64,000 nt of DNA from Methylophilaceae bacterium. Its GTDB lineage: Bacteria > Pseudomonadota > Gammaproteobacteria > Burkholderiales > Methylophilaceae. The translations under genes and the position numbers were made by a program. Location: assembly GCA_028823485.1 (NCBI GenBank), contig JAPKBG010000007.1:1-64000 (forward strand). Direction: 5' to 3'. The notes below the pieces were generated by a model. It made no database searches and was not told the origin of the DNA. It saw only the letters and a list, made by a program, of their open reading frames with translations. This document shows, in pieces, positions 21,091-32,680 of the stretch; the stretch's first letter is position 1; every line of letters starts with the position of its first letter.

Positions 21091-21821
21091 TGTATTGGCG
21101 CAGTCCTTTATTCAGCCCGACTGGCCTGCTTCACTCAATGTCCATGCTTTGCAAACTACACGAATTGGCGGGGTGAGTGCTAAGCCTTACAATAGCCTTA
21201 ACCTCGGTGACCATGTGAATGATCGTGCGCTGCATGTGGCACAGAATCGTCAATTGCTCGCACCCTTTGTTCCAACAGAACCTGTTTGAATGAAGCAAGT
21301 GCATGGTGCGCGTGTGTTAGATGCAGCAACAAGCAGTTGTATTGAATCTGCCGATGCAGCATTTACCAATAAAAACGAATGTGGTGTGTGTGACCATGAC
21401 AGCAGATTGTTTGCCAGTTTTGCTCTGCGACCAGCAAGGCTCAGTTGTTGCGGCAGCGCATGCGGGTTGGCGTAGTTTGCGTGATGGCGTGATTGAGGCG
21501 ACGGTAAAGGCGATGTCAGTAGAGAATAATCAGTTGATGGCGTGGCTAGGCCCTGCGATTGGTCCAGATGCTTTTGAAGTGGGTGAAGAATTGCGTACAC
21601 AGTTTATCGATAAAGATAAGCAAGCAGAGGCGGCTTTCAAGCCACATGGAAGCCGTTTCTTAGGTGATTTAACGATGATTGCGAAACAGCGACTCAACCA
21701 TTTAGGTGTAACGCGTGTGTATGGTGGCGGCTTATCTACCTATGCTGATGCATTGATATTTTTCTCTTATAGACGCGATGGTGATACTGGACGTATGGCA
21801 ACGCTCATCTGGTTAACTTGA
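21074..21821 (+). pseudogene. pgeF: Peptidoglycan editing factor PgeF (YfiH/laccase-domain), interrupted by in-frame TGA and a frameshift
   Basis: ORF 21074-21289 ends ...FVPTEPV-TGA where the family has W before MKQVHG; same frame continues MKQVHGARVL...; MTADCLPVLLCDQ and AAAHAGWRSL are in a different frame after ~21380. Confidence 0.85.
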
Positions 21822-21866
21822 AAAAGCGAGTTAGTCTCTGCGCACTAGTTTATAATACGCAACTGT

Positions 21867-22772
21867 TTGAAAATAGTGACTTTAATGAATATTCCTGATT
21901 TTTCTACCCTTACTTGGATTGTGTTATTTAGCCTCATTGGTGGTGTGCTGAGTGTCAGCGGCGCTGCCATCGTGGCGTTAAATACCAGTAAAGTTCGTGT
22001 GCCAATGCTGATTAGCTACGCGATAGGCGCAATGCTAGGTGCCGTATTTTTAGAAATACTGCCGCACGCAATCGAAGAAGCGAGTTCGCCAAAAATGATG
22101 ACAGGCACAGTGTTGTTCGGCATTTTATTATTTTTTGCTTTAGAGAAGCTAGTGATTTGGCGACATTGTCATGGCGATCACTGCGAAGTGCATGCAGTGC
22201 ATACGGAAGATGACTGTCCTGACCATCAAGCTAGGGATGGCGCTAAAACAAAATTCAAAGCGGTGACTAAGCAAACCCCTTCGATTACGGCAAAGCGAGA
22301 TCAGCATATGCATGACCATGATTTTGGTCGTAGCGGTATGATGATTATGATTGGTGATACCTTCCACAATTTTGTCGATGGGATTTTGATTGCTTCAGCC
22401 TTTATGGTGGATGTGAAGCTTGGTATCGTGACAGCGGTTGCCATTGTGGCGCATGAAATTCCACAAGAAGTCGGTGACTTTTTTATTCTGCTCCATTCTG
22501 GCTACTCTAAAAAGCAAGCTTACATTTTTAATCTTGTTTCTAGCTTAGCGACCATGATTGGTGGTTTGGCTGCATATTTCGCATTACAACAAATGCAAGG
22601 GTTGGTGCCATTTGTACTGGGTATTGCTGCGGCTAGCATGCTTTATGTGGCGGTAGCAGATTTAATCCCGAGCTTGCATAAACGCACAGAATTGCGTGCC
22701 ACTGTGTCGCAATTGCTATTGATTGCGCTAGGTGTGAGCTCTATTGGCCTGATTGGTCATTTTTTACATTGA
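21867..22772 (+). CDS. ZIP family metal transporter
   Basis: Multiple TM segments; His-rich loop; [17 protein letters not shown] and [12 protein letters not shown] motifs. Confidence 0.92.
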   Translation: MKIVTLMNIPDFSTLTWIVLFSLIGGVLSVSGAAIVALNTSKVRVPMLISYAIGAMLGAVFLEILPHAIEEASSPKMMTGTVLFGILLFFALEKLVIWRHCHGDHCEVHAVHTEDDCPDHQARDGAKTKFKAVTKQTPSITAKRDQHMHDHDFGRSGMMIMIGDTFHNFVDGILIASAFMVDVKLGIVTAVAIVAHEIPQEVGDFFILLHSGYSKKQAYIFNLVSSLATMIGGLAAYFALQQMQGLVPFVLGIAAASMLYVAVADLIPSLHKRTELRATVSQLLLIALGVSSIGLIGHFLH

Positions 22773-22782
22773 TAATGAAATT

Positions 22783-24123
22783 ATGAAAACAAATATCCCA
22801 AAAATTGGTTTTGTCTCACTTGGCTGCCCTAAAGCTGGCTCAGATGCAGAACGTATCCTCACGCAATTAAGAGCAGAGGGTTATGAAATTAGCAATAGCT
22901 ACGAGCAATCTGATTTAGTGGTGGTGAATACCTGTGGCTTTATTGATAGTGCGGTAGAAGAATCGTTAGAAGCGATTGGTGAAGCCATGGATAAAAATGG
23001 CAAGGTGATTGTCACTGGCTGTTTAGGTGCTAAAAAAGGCGTTGTTGAATCCGCACATCCGAATGTATTAGCTGTGACAGGCCCACATGCATTAGAGGAG
23101 GTAATGGCAGCGGTGCATAAGAATTCACCTAAGCCACATGATCCATATACCGATCTAGTGCCACCACAAGGTGTGCGCTTAACACCGCAACATTATGCTT
23201 ATTTGAAAATATCAGAAGGGTGTAATCACCGCTGTAGCTTCTGCATTATCCCAAGTATGCGTGGCAACTTAGTCAGCCGCCCGATTGGTGATGTATTGAA
23301 TGAGGCTGAAAATTTAGTGAATGCGGGTGTTTCTGAGATTCTCGTGATATCACAAGATACTTCAGCTTACGGTGTCGATATGAAGTTCCGTAAAGGTTTT
23401 TGGAATGGTAGGCCGGTACGCACACATATGACGGAGCTAAGCCAAGCCTTAAGTGAGTTAGGTATCTGGATTCGTTTGCATTATGTCTATCCTTATCCGC
23501 ACGTGGATGATGTGATTCCATTGATGGCAGAAGGTTTGATTTTGCCGTATTTAGACGTACCTTTTCAACATGCGACACCACGAATTTTGAAGTCGATGAA
23601 GCGCCCAGCCAGCAGTGAAAACAATTTGTCGCGCATCAAAGCATGGCGTGAAATCTGTCCTGAAATTACCATCCGCTCGACCTTTATTGCTGGCTTCCCA
23701 GGTGAGACGGAAGATGACTTTAAAGAGCTGCTCGATTTCTTAGAGGACGCGCAATTGGACCGAGTTGGCTGTTTTGCTTATTCAGCAGTTGATGGCGCTA
23801 AAGCCAACGACTTGCCAGACCAAGTGCCAGAAGAAATTAAAAAAGAACGCTTAAGCCGCTTTATGGAAGTGCAAGAGCGCATTAGTAGCGCCAAGCTAGA
23901 ACGTAAAATTGGCACCATGCAAACGGTGCTGGTTGATGAGCTGACAACCGATAGTAACGACAATATTATTGCCATCGCACGATCAAAAGCGGACGCGCCA
24001 GAAATTGATGGTGTTGTGTATGTGCAGGATGCTGAGGGCTTAACCCCAGGTGATTTTGTTGATGTTAACATTCTAGATGTGAATGGTCATGACTTAGTTG
24101 GTGGGCCACCTACAGCTGCGTAA
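22783..24123 (+). CDS. rimO: Ribosomal protein S12 methylthiotransferase RimO
   Basis: [17 protein letters not shown]; radical [23 protein letters not shown] 22783 preferred. Confidence 0.96.
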   Translation: MKTNIPKIGFVSLGCPKAGSDAERILTQLRAEGYEISNSYEQSDLVVVNTCGFIDSAVEESLEAIGEAMDKNGKVIVTGCLGAKKGVVESAHPNVLAVTGPHALEEVMAAVHKNSPKPHDPYTDLVPPQGVRLTPQHYAYLKISEGCNHRCSFCIIPSMRGNLVSRPIGDVLNEAENLVNAGVSEILVISQDTSAYGVDMKFRKGFWNGRPVRTHMTELSQALSELGIWIRLHYVYPYPHVDDVIPLMAEGLILPYLDVPFQHATPRILKSMKRPASSENNLSRIKAWREICPEITIRSTFIAGFPGETEDDFKELLDFLEDAQLDRVGCFAYSAVDGAKANDLPDQVPEEIKKERLSRFMEVQERISSAKLERKIGTMQTVLVDELTTDSNDNIIAIARSKADAPEIDGVVYVQDAEGLTPGDFVDVNILDVNGHDLVGGPPTAA

Positions 24124-24137
24124 ATAGCTGAAGGTTT

Positions 24138-24476
24138 TTAAACCTTAGGCTGAGTAAATAAATCAGGCACGATAGATGCAGGCCGCTCGCTATCAGCACG
24201 GTCTTCTAAAAAGTCTAAAGTGAGTGGGCAGCGCGTTGGTTTACGTGCTGATTTTTGCTTTTTACTTTTGTTTTTGTTGAGGTCGATATAAGGCGTTTCG
24301 CTGATGCGGACATAGCCAGAGGTGGCTAACTTTTTAGTGGCGACTTCAAACAAGCTCAGTGAGTTGTCAATGTTTTGTAGTGTCATGGTGTTTTTACTAA
24401 TACTAAGCACGTTGTACAGCGCCAGTTTGTTGGCCGATGTTTTTTTGCCGTAAATTTCACCTGTATGTATACCCAT
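24138..24476 (-). CDS. Hypothetical protein (112 aa)
   Basis: Open reading frame convergent with rimO; no family recognised by eye. Confidence 0.5.
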   Translation of the reverse strand: MGIHTGEIYGKKTSANKLALYNVLSISKNTMTLQNIDNSLSLFEVATKKLATSGYVRISETPYIDLNKNKSKKQKSARKPTRCPLTLDFLEDRADSERPASIVPDLFTQPKV

Positions 24477-24690
24477 GTACTCCCAATCACGTCATGCTTA
24501 ATACTCAATCTAGACTATCGAATAGCTAGTTACTAGTTTTATATCATAAATTAATTTAATTGACAAAAATAAAACATTGAATAGTAAGCAGTATTTAAAA
24601 TCATAGATTGAGGATTGGCTTTGCTGTAACACAAGGTGATTATTAGGCTTACATGGTAGAATTCTCTTTTCAACCTTTAGCTATTACATT

Positions 24691-26085
24691 ATGACCGTAC
24701 GTACTCGTTTCGCGCCTAGCCCTACAGGATTTTTACATATTGGTGGTGCTCGCACCGCGCTATTCTCGTGGGCTTATGCCAAAAAGCATCAAGGCAAGTT
24801 TGTCCTGCGTGTAGAAGATACGGACGTTGAGCGCAGTACACCAGAAGCGGTGCAAGCCATTATGGATGGTATGGCATGGTTGGGTTTGAGTCATGACGAA
24901 GGCCCGTTCCATCAAATGCAACGCATGGGAATCTATCAAAAGCATTTAGAAACACTATTGGCATCTGGTCATGCGTATTACTGTTATAGCAGTAAAGAAG
25001 AGTTAGGTGCTTTGCGAGCACAGCAAGTGGAAGCAGGCATGAAGCCGAAGTATGATGGTAAATGGCGCCCAGAAGTGGGTAAAGTATTGCCTGAAGTGCC
25101 AGCTGATATTAAGCCAGTGATTCGCTTTAACAACCCTAAAGAAGGCGCTGTGGCTTGGGATGACCTTGTTAAAGGCCGGATTGAAATTGCCAATACTGAA
25201 ATGGATGATGTCATTATTGCGCGTGGCGAGGGTACGCCAACCTATAACTTTTGCGTTGTCGTAGACGACTGGGAGATGGGGATTACGCATGTCATTCGCG
25301 GAGATGACCATGTGAACAATACGCCACGTCAAATCAATATGTTGAATGCGCTTGGTGCAACCGTACCGCATTATGCACACTTATCCATGATTCTTGGTAG
25401 TGATGGTCAGAAGTTGTCAAAACGTCATGGCGCGGTGAGTGTGATGCAATACCATGAAGACGGCTATTTACCAGAGGCAATCTTGAATTACTTAGGCCGT
25501 TTAGGTTGGAGCCATGGTGATGATGAAGTGTTTGATATCAAGCAGTTCTGTGAGTGGTTTGATTTAGATCACATTACGCCATCAGCAGCGCAGTTTAATA
25601 CAGAAAAATTGAACTGGCTGAATGCGCACTATATTAAAAATGCTGATTTAGATGCATTGGCACCCGACATTACTAAGCGGATGGCCGCTTTAGGTGTGGC
25701 CGTGCGAGCTGAACCACCAATCAAGACTGTGCTTGAACTGTATCGTGAGCGTGCAAACAATTTGAACCAATTAGCGGCTGACATTGCCTATTTCTACATC
25801 GTGCCAGAAACGAATGCTAAAGATGCTGAAAAACATTTGACAGATGAAATTAAACCTGTGATGGCGGTGATGGCTGAAACCTTAAAAAATACGACATGGA
25901 CAGCTGAAGCTATTCATGAAGTGATTGCTGCGACTGTAAAGGAAAATGTGCTTAAATTCCCTAAGATAGCGATGCCATTACGTGTCATGTTGGCGGGTAT
26001 TGCACAGTCGCCTAGTATTGATCAAGTGATGGCTATCTTAGGTAAAGAAACCGTTTTAAACAGAATGGCGCACTATTTGAAATAA
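24691..26085 (+). CDS. gltX: Glutamyl-tRNA synthetase
   Basis: RFAPSPTGFLHIGGARTALF (HIGH) and KLSKRHGA (KMSKS) motifs. Confidence 0.97.
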   Translation: MTVRTRFAPSPTGFLHIGGARTALFSWAYAKKHQGKFVLRVEDTDVERSTPEAVQAIMDGMAWLGLSHDEGPFHQMQRMGIYQKHLETLLASGHAYYCYSSKEELGALRAQQVEAGMKPKYDGKWRPEVGKVLPEVPADIKPVIRFNNPKEGAVAWDDLVKGRIEIANTEMDDVIIARGEGTPTYNFCVVVDDWEMGITHVIRGDDHVNNTPRQINMLNALGATVPHYAHLSMILGSDGQKLSKRHGAVSVMQYHEDGYLPEAILNYLGRLGWSHGDDEVFDIKQFCEWFDLDHITPSAAQFNTEKLNWLNAHYIKNADLDALAPDITKRMAALGVAVRAEPPIKTVLELYRERANNLNQLAADIAYFYIVPETNAKDAEKHLTDEIKPVMAVMAETLKNTTWTAEAIHEVIAATVKENVLKFPKIAMPLRVMLAGIAQSPSIDQVMAILGKETVLNRMAHYLK

Positions 26086-26199
26086 AAAGTTTGTTTTAGC
26101 ACTTGAAATTCGAACAAAAAGCCGCAATGATAGTCATATCGCTATCGATAATTCAAAAAAGAGCTATCTCCAATTTATTATAACTCCAAGGAGTAAGGA

Positions 26200-26439
26200 A
26201 TGACCAATAAAGGCCAAATGTTACAAGACCCATTTTTAAATGCATTGAGAAAAGAACACGTACAAGTGTCTATTTACTTGGTGAACGGTATTAAATTACA
26301 AGGACAAGTTGATTCATTTGATCAGTATGTTATTTTGCTTAAAAATACCGTGGTACAAATGGTTTACAAACATGCTATCTCTACCATTGTGCCTGCGCGT
26401 GCAGTTGAGATAGACACGCCTGAGCCGGATGACGCTTAA
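26200..26439 (+). CDS. hfq: RNA chaperone Hfq
   Basis: [42 protein letters not shown]...[13 protein letters not shown]. Confidence 0.98.
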   Translation: MTNKGQMLQDPFLNALRKEHVQVSIYLVNGIKLQGQVDSFDQYVILLKNTVVQMVYKHAISTIVPARAVEIDTPEPDDA

Positions 26440-26505
26440 TTTGGATATTCTAAATTCGGCACTTCTTGATTTAATTACTGGTGAGTTGAATAATCAGGCA
26501 TCCGC

Positions 26506-27648
26506 ATGCTAGATAGACCTGAAAGTACAGATGCGGTCATCCTCGTTAGTATCGATTTTAATGAGTCAGATTATGAAGAAAGCCTGTACGAGCTAAGGCA
26601 GCTCGTTACTACAGCGGGTCTTAATATTACTGGTACATTAGAAGGAAAGCGAAGCGTGCCTGATGCTAAATTGTTTATCGGTTCAGGCAAGGCGGATGAC
26701 TTAAAGTCGATGTTAGAAGCTGGTGAGACCAAGCTAGTCGCTTTCAATCATGATTTGAGCCCATCACAACAACGTAACTTAGAGCGATTTTTAGATGCCA
26801 GAGTCGTTGATCGTACTGGACTTATCCTTGATATTTTTGCACAGCGTGCACAAACACATGAAGGTAAGTTGCAAGTGGAGTTGGCGCAGCTAGAGCATAT
26901 GTCAACCCGGTTGGTTAAAGGCTGGAGTCACTTGGAACGTCAAAAAGGCGGTATTGGCGTTCGTGGTGGACCTGGTGAAACGCAGTTGGAACTGGATAGA
27001 CGACTATTACGTGTTCGCATTAAACAGCTACGTGAGAAACTGACGAAACTGAAATCACAGCGTGGGATGCAGCGCCGCGCTCGTAAACGTTCCAACATCA
27101 TGTCAGTTTCCTTAGTTGGTTATACCAATGCAGGTAAGTCAACCTTGTTTAATCGTTTGACGCGTTCTGATATTTACGCAGCGGATCAATTGTTCGCGAC
27201 ACTAGATACGACTTCGCGCAAGATGCATTTACCAGAGCTGGAAGGCTATGGTTCCTTACCTGTAGTGTTGTCTGATACGGTTGGCTTCATCAAACACCTA
27301 CCAACTACGTTGATTGAAGCGTTTGGTGCTACTTTGGAAGAGGCGGTACAAGCGGACTTGCTTTTTCATATCGTTGATATGGCGAGTACCAATCGTGAAG
27401 CGCAAATCTCACAAGTGAATAAGGTATTGCATGATATTGGCGCAGAAAAAGTGCCGCAAATTTCAATTCTCAATCAGATTGACCGCACCGATTGTGAAGC
27501 AGGTTTTGATCGTGATGAGTATGGTAGGATTGTGCGCATACGTGCTTCTGCTAAAACAGGCAAAGGCATGGAGTATGTTAGACTCGCATTACAAGAACAT
27601 CATGCGTATTTGAAGAAGTTAAGTACAGAAAAAACGTCTTATGTCTAA
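26506..27648 (+). CDS. hflX: GTPase HflX
   Basis: [34 protein letters not shown]; synteny hfq-hflX-hflK-hflC. Confidence 0.96.
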   Translation: MLDRPESTDAVILVSIDFNESDYEESLYELRQLVTTAGLNITGTLEGKRSVPDAKLFIGSGKADDLKSMLEAGETKLVAFNHDLSPSQQRNLERFLDARVVDRTGLILDIFAQRAQTHEGKLQVELAQLEHMSTRLVKGWSHLERQKGGIGVRGGPGETQLELDRRLLRVRIKQLREKLTKLKSQRGMQRRARKRSNIMSVSLVGYTNAGKSTLFNRLTRSDIYAADQLFATLDTTSRKMHLPELEGYGSLPVVLSDTVGFIKHLPTTLIEAFGATLEEAVQADLLFHIVDMASTNREAQISQVNKVLHDIGAEKVPQISILNQIDRTDCEAGFDRDEYGRIVRIRASAKTGKGMEYVRLALQEHHAYLKKLSTEKTSYV

Positions 27649-27714
27649 TCAGCATCATTGGTTGGAAAAAGTCAGTATTCAAAAATAACATTAGCAATTT
27701 AGGAGTAAGTGAAA

Positions 27715-28869
27715 ATGAAACTTCCCGCTTGGGCACAAGGTAATAACCAAGGGCCGCCAGACTTGGATGAAGTCTTTAAAGATTTGAGCAAAAAGATTAA
27801 TAATCTTTTTGGCAAAAGCAATGGCAGTGGCAGTGGCCGACCGCCAGCCAATGATGCGCCGATGGATTTGCCTATTGTGCCTATTATCTTGCTGGTGTTT
27901 TCTATTTGGATGGCGACAGGCTTTTACATCATTGACCAAGGTTCATTAGGGGTGAAACAACGCTTCGGTGAATATGTGGAATCGACAGAGCCAGGCCCAA
28001 GCTGGCACTGGCCATTTCCAATCGAGAATGTCACGGTTGTGAATATGGAGCAAGTGCGTCGCTTAGAAGTTGGTTATCGTAGTAGTTCAAACGGCAGTAA
28101 AGTCAAAGTGCCCGCCGAGGCGCTCATGCTGACTGAAGATGAAAACATCATTGATTTACAGTTTGCAGTGCAATACAACCTTAAGAATGCAAAAGACTAC
28201 CTATTTAACAATCGCTCTACTGATGATGCTGTGATGTCTGCTGCTGAAACGGCGATTCGTGAAGTGGTTGGTAAAAACAAGTTAGATGATTTGTTACAAA
28301 AAGGGTTGCAAGACACATCCGAGCAAATGCAAACGTTGTTAGATTTTTATAAAACTGGCGTCAATATCACCAGTGTTTCTCTACAATCCGCATTGCCACC
28401 GCAGCCGGTGCAAAAAGCCTTTGAAGATGTGAACAGGGCTAATCAAGATTACCAGCGAAAAATTAACGAAGGTCAGGCGTATGCTAATACTGTTGTGCCA
28501 AAAGCACGCGGTAGTGCTGCACGATTACTTGAAGAGGCTGAAGGTTATAAGCTGAAAGTGCAGAGCGAAGCAAAAGGTAATGCGAGCCGCTTCGAGAAAA
28601 TATATGCGGAATATATGAAAGCACCAGTGGTGACACGTCAGCGTTTATTCATTGAGGCACAAGAGCAAATATTGTCTAGCGTCAGCAAGGTGATTATTGA
28701 CCAAAAAGAAGGTGGTAGCAGTCTACTTTACTTACCTTTAGATAAGTTGATGCAAGCAACGGGGTCTCAGCCTACATCAGTTCGCAATTCAACACAGTCT
28801 TCAGCAAGTAACGCGAGTGCAATTGAGGATGAACGTGCTTTAGATCGCGACCGCGAGAGAGAAAACTAA
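27715..28869 (+). CDS. hflK: Membrane protease regulator HflK
   Basis: Gly/Asn-rich N-terminus, SPFH domain; ATG 27715 with better RBS spacing than GTG 27709. Confidence 0.95.
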   Translation: MKLPAWAQGNNQGPPDLDEVFKDLSKKINNLFGKSNGSGSGRPPANDAPMDLPIVPIILLVFSIWMATGFYIIDQGSLGVKQRFGEYVESTEPGPSWHWPFPIENVTVVNMEQVRRLEVGYRSSSNGSKVKVPAEALMLTEDENIIDLQFAVQYNLKNAKDYLFNNRSTDDAVMSAAETAIREVVGKNKLDDLLQKGLQDTSEQMQTLLDFYKTGVNITSVSLQSALPPQPVQKAFEDVNRANQDYQRKINEGQAYANTVVPKARGSAARLLEEAEGYKLKVQSEAKGNASRFEKIYAEYMKAPVVTRQRLFIEAQEQILSSVSKVIIDQKEGGSSLLYLPLDKLMQATGSQPTSVRNSTQSSASNASAIEDERALDRDREREN

Positions 28870-28870
28870 T

Positions 28871-29743
28871 ATGAAAAACCTTGGATTAATATTATTTAGT
28901 GCTGTGATTGCACTTGTATTGGCGAATATGTCATTGTACATAGTCGATCAACGCGAGCACGCACTCGTGTTTAGGTTGGGTCAAATTGTTAAGGTGAAAA
29001 AAGAGCCTGGCATCTACGTCAAATTACCATTTGTCGAACGTGTACGTTATTTTGATAACCGTATTGTGACCTTAGATGGCGAAGATCCTGCGAAATTTAT
29101 TACCAGTGAAAATAAATATATGCTGGTTGATTCCTTTGTTAAATGGCGTATTACAGACCCAGCTAAATACTATGTTTCGATTAAAGAGGGCGGTGAAGCG
29201 GCTGCTGAAGATAGGCTGGCTAAAGTGGTTAATGCCGGCTTGCGAGCTGAATTTGGTGTGCGTACTGTACGTGAAGTGATTGCCGGAGAACGAACTGACA
29301 TTATGGATAACTTGCGTGAAAAAGCGAATATCGAAGCGAGCCAAATTGGTGTGCAAGTGGTTGATGTTCGTTTAAAGCGTGTTGATTATTCAGAAGAGAT
29401 TAGCAAGTCTGTATTTGATCGTATGACTTCAGAGCGTAAAAGAATTGCTAATCAATTGCGATCTGAAGGCGCTGCTGCTTCTGAGAAGATTCGTGCAGAT
29501 GCTGACAAGCAAAGAGAAGTGATTATCGCTGAAGCTTTCCGTGACGCGCAAAATACCAAAGGTGACGGTGATGCGATTGCGATAGAAGTGTATGCAAAAG
29601 CCTATGGCAAAAGCCCTGAGTTTTATGCTTTCTATCGTAGTACAGAGGCATACAAAAATAGCTTTAAAAACAAATCAGATGTCATGGTGTTAGATCCTAG
29701 CTCTGACTTCTTTAGATACTTACGAGCAGCTGACGGCAAGTAG
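28871..29743 (+). CDS. hflC: Membrane protease regulator HflC
   Basis: SPFH domain VDQREHALVFRLGQIV; directly after hflK. Confidence 0.95.
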   Translation: MKNLGLILFSAVIALVLANMSLYIVDQREHALVFRLGQIVKVKKEPGIYVKLPFVERVRYFDNRIVTLDGEDPAKFITSENKYMLVDSFVKWRITDPAKYYVSIKEGGEAAAEDRLAKVVNAGLRAEFGVRTVREVIAGERTDIMDNLREKANIEASQIGVQVVDVRLKRVDYSEEISKSVFDRMTSERKRIANQLRSEGAAASEKIRADADKQREVIIAEAFRDAQNTKGDGDAIAIEVYAKAYGKSPEFYAFYRSTEAYKNSFKNKSDVMVLDPSSDFFRYLRAADGK

Positions 29744-29745
29744 TC

Positions 29746-29931
29746 GTGAGTGAGACATTGCTTGCGGCATTGGGGCTGATGCTGGTAATAGAGGGCATAT
29801 TACCCTTGGCCACACCGCAAGTTTGGCGCGAGACATTTAAACGCATGATTGCGCTAAAAGATGGGCAATTGCGCTTTGTCGGTTTACTGTCTATTGCTGG
29901 TGGCCTGTTATTGCTAATGCTGAATCATTAG
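29746..29931 (+). CDS. DUF2065 small membrane protein
   Basis: 61 aa hydrophobic protein, conserved position after hflC. Confidence 0.85.
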   Translation: MSETLLAALGLMLVIEGILPLATPQVWRETFKRMIALKDGQLRFVGLLSIAGGLLLLMLNH

Positions 29932-29996
29932 CTCAATCACGTAAAAGCCCACTTTTGTGCTACGTCCTTTAGTCCGTTTACCAGTATAATACCCGC

Positions 29997-31157
29997 ATGC
30001 GAAATTGGTTACTCCCGGAATTTATTGAAGATGTGATGCCAGCCGAGGCTGGGCGCATCGAATCTTTACGTCGACAACTATTGGATTTGTTTAAAGTGCA
30101 TGGCTATCAGTATGTGATTCCACCAACTTTAGAATATGTCGAATCACTTATTACAGGTACAGGCAGTAAGCTTGATATTGCCACATTTAAAGTGGTTGAT
30201 CAGCTGACAGGTCGTATGATGGGCATTCGTGCTGATGCTACACCACAAGCGGCGCGGATTGATGCGCACATGCTAAACCACCAAGGCGTTTCGCGCCTAT
30301 GTTATGCAGGTAAGGTATTGCGAACAGCACCTAGTGGCCTTGCGCGGACGCGTGAGCCACTACAGGTTGGCGCAGAATTATTTGGTCATGCGGGTGTTGA
30401 AAGTGATATTGAAATTCAATGTTTGATGATTAAATCACTACAAGCGATTGGCTTAACCGATTTACACGTTGATTTTAGTCATGTAGGACTTTTTAAAAGC
30501 TTGATTGAAGCGGGCAGTATTGATGAGCACTTAGAGAATGCCCTGTATGGTGCCTTGTTAAGTAAAGACAAAACCTTGGTAGCCGGGTTGGCGAATGGCT
30601 TAGGTGAGACCATTAAGCAGGCGCTGATTGATTTAACTGACTTAAATGGAGATGTGAGCGTGTTGAAACGTGCGCAAACCACATTGCCAGCGTTACCGAA
30701 TATTCAAAAAGCATTACAAGATTTAACCAGTGTTGCTGAGAAGCTAGTAAACTTAGATGTACAAATTGGTTTCGACTTAAGTGAGCTGCGTGGCTACCAC
30801 TATCATAGCGGTTTAGTGTTTGCTGCTTATGCACAAAGCTACTCTGGCCCACTAGCATTAGGTGGGCGTTATGATGAGGTTGGTGAATCCTTTGGTCGTG
30901 CACGACCTGCAACAGGCTTTAGTCTAGATTTGCGCGGCGTTGTGACAGCGTTAAGCTCAGCAACACTAGCAAAAGGAATCCTCGCACCAGTCAGTGATGA
31001 TGTTGCGTTGCAAGTGATAATTGAGACTTTACGTGCTGAGGGTCAAATCGTGATTCAAGCTTTACCCAATGATGAGACGAATTTGGGAGAGTTGAACTGT
31101 GATCAAACATTGAAACAGACAAATGGTGAGTGGCAAGTTGTGTCACTGACTAACTAA
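29997..31157 (+). CDS. hisZ: ATP phosphoribosyltransferase regulatory subunit HisZ
   Basis: HisRS-like core, LPEFIEDVMPAEAGRIESLRRQLLDLF; position between DUF2065 and purA. Confidence 0.93.
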   Translation: MRNWLLPEFIEDVMPAEAGRIESLRRQLLDLFKVHGYQYVIPPTLEYVESLITGTGSKLDIATFKVVDQLTGRMMGIRADATPQAARIDAHMLNHQGVSRLCYAGKVLRTAPSGLARTREPLQVGAELFGHAGVESDIEIQCLMIKSLQAIGLTDLHVDFSHVGLFKSLIEAGSIDEHLENALYGALLSKDKTLVAGLANGLGETIKQALIDLTDLNGDVSVLKRAQTTLPALPNIQKALQDLTSVAEKLVNLDVQIGFDLSELRGYHYHSGLVFAAYAQSYSGPLALGGRYDEVGESFGRARPATGFSLDLRGVVTALSSATLAKGILAPVSDDVALQVIIETLRAEGQIVIQALPNDETNLGELNCDQTLKQTNGEWQVVSLTN

Positions 31158-31178
31158 AATTTAATTAAACAGTAAACT

Positions 31179-32522
31179 ATGGCAAATAATACAGTGAAAA
31201 ATACAGGAAAGAATGTCGTCATTATCGGCACCCAATGGGGCGATGAAGGTAAAGGTAAAATCGTTGATTGGTTAACGGATGATGCACAAGGTGTGGTTCG
31301 CTTTCAAGGTGGTCACAATGCAGGGCATACATTAGTCGTTGGACAAGGCGATGACCAGCATGTGTATAAGTTGAATTTAGTACCATCTGGTATTGTCCGC
31401 GAAGGGATAAATTGCTATATCGGTAATGGTGTGGTGTTGGACGCCGGCCATTTGCTAAAAGAGATTGCAACACTGGAAAACGATGGTTTAGAAGTTAAAA
31501 GTCGTTTAAAAATTAGTCCGGGCTGCCCGTTGATTTTGGATTGCCATGTGGCTGTTGATTTAGCGCGCGAAGCAAAGCGTAGCAACGAAAAGAAAATTGG
31601 TACCACAGGTAAAGGCATAGGCCCAGCGTATGAAGATAAAGTCGCACGTCGTGCATTACGTGTCTACGACTTGTTCTACCCTGAGCGTTTTGCAGGGAAA
31701 TTAAAAGAAGTCATGGACTATCATAACTTCGTCTTAACGAATTACCTAGATGCTGAACCTGTTGATTATGATGCGCAGTTAGCGAAGAGTATGCAGCATG
31801 CTGAGGCCCTAAAGCCAATGGTTGCGGATATTTCAGCCGAGCTTTATGGTGCAACTGCTAGAGGCGATCGCTTATTGTTTGAGGGTGCGCAAGGTACATT
31901 GCTGGATATCGATCACGGTACCTATCCTTATGTTACATCAAGTAACTGTATCGCGGGTCAAGCATCAGCAGGTGCGGGTGTGGGCGCGAATATGTTGCAC
32001 TATGTATTAGGTATTACTAAAGCCTATACAACACGCGTTGGTGGTGGTCCTTTCCCAAGTGAGCTAGACATTGAAACAGAAGGTGCACCAGGTACGCAAA
32101 TGTCAGTAGTCGGGCAAGAATTTGGTACAGTGACGAAACGTAAGCGTCGTTGTGGTTGGTTTGATGCTGCTGCATTACGTCGTTCAGCCATGATTAATGG
32201 GTTAACAGGTTTGTGTATCACTAAGTTAGACGTGATGGATGGTATTAAAGAAATTAATATCTGTGTTGGCTACAAACTGGATGGTAAAACAATCGATTTG
32301 TTACCAGTGGGTGCTGATGATGTGGAAGGCTGTGAATCAATCTACGAAACGGTCCCAGGTTGGACGGAAACAACATTCGGCGTGAAAACGTGGGATGGCT
32401 TACCTAAGAATGCACAGCATTACTTGAAGCGTTTAGAGGAGGTGTGTGGCGTACCAATTGTCATTGTTTCTACAGGCCCTGAACGTGATGAAACGATTGT
32501 GATTGAACATCCGTTTAGTTAA
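31179..32522 (+). CDS. purA: Adenylosuccinate synthetase
   Basis: [25 protein letters not shown]-like motif; [21 protein letters not shown]. Confidence 0.97.
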   Translation: MANNTVKNTGKNVVIIGTQWGDEGKGKIVDWLTDDAQGVVRFQGGHNAGHTLVVGQGDDQHVYKLNLVPSGIVREGINCYIGNGVVLDAGHLLKEIATLENDGLEVKSRLKISPGCPLILDCHVAVDLAREAKRSNEKKIGTTGKGIGPAYEDKVARRALRVYDLFYPERFAGKLKEVMDYHNFVLTNYLDAEPVDYDAQLAKSMQHAEALKPMVADISAELYGATARGDRLLFEGAQGTLLDIDHGTYPYVTSSNCIAGQASAGAGVGANMLHYVLGITKAYTTRVGGGPFPSELDIETEGAPGTQMSVVGQEFGTVTKRKRRCGWFDAAALRRSAMINGLTGLCITKLDVMDGIKEINICVGYKLDGKTIDLLPVGADDVEGCESIYETVPGWTETTFGVKTWDGLPKNAQHYLKRLEEVCGVPIVIVSTGPERDETIVIEHPFS

Positions 32523-32543
32523 GTATTGATTGTATGATTGACA

Positions 32544-32576
32544 TAGGTCGCCGTTAAAACAGCGGCCTATTTTTTT
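32544..32576 (+). terminator. Rho-independent terminator after purA
   Basis: taggtcgccg-ttaaaa-cagcggccta followed by T7. Confidence 0.75.
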
Positions 32577-32680
32577 AACTGAAGGTTTTGAGCTAATTTT
32601 TAGCGACTTTTGCCTTTTATTGATTTTTATGGGCTTATTGAATAAGCTCAGTACGCATTTCAGAAAATTAAAGGTTTACA

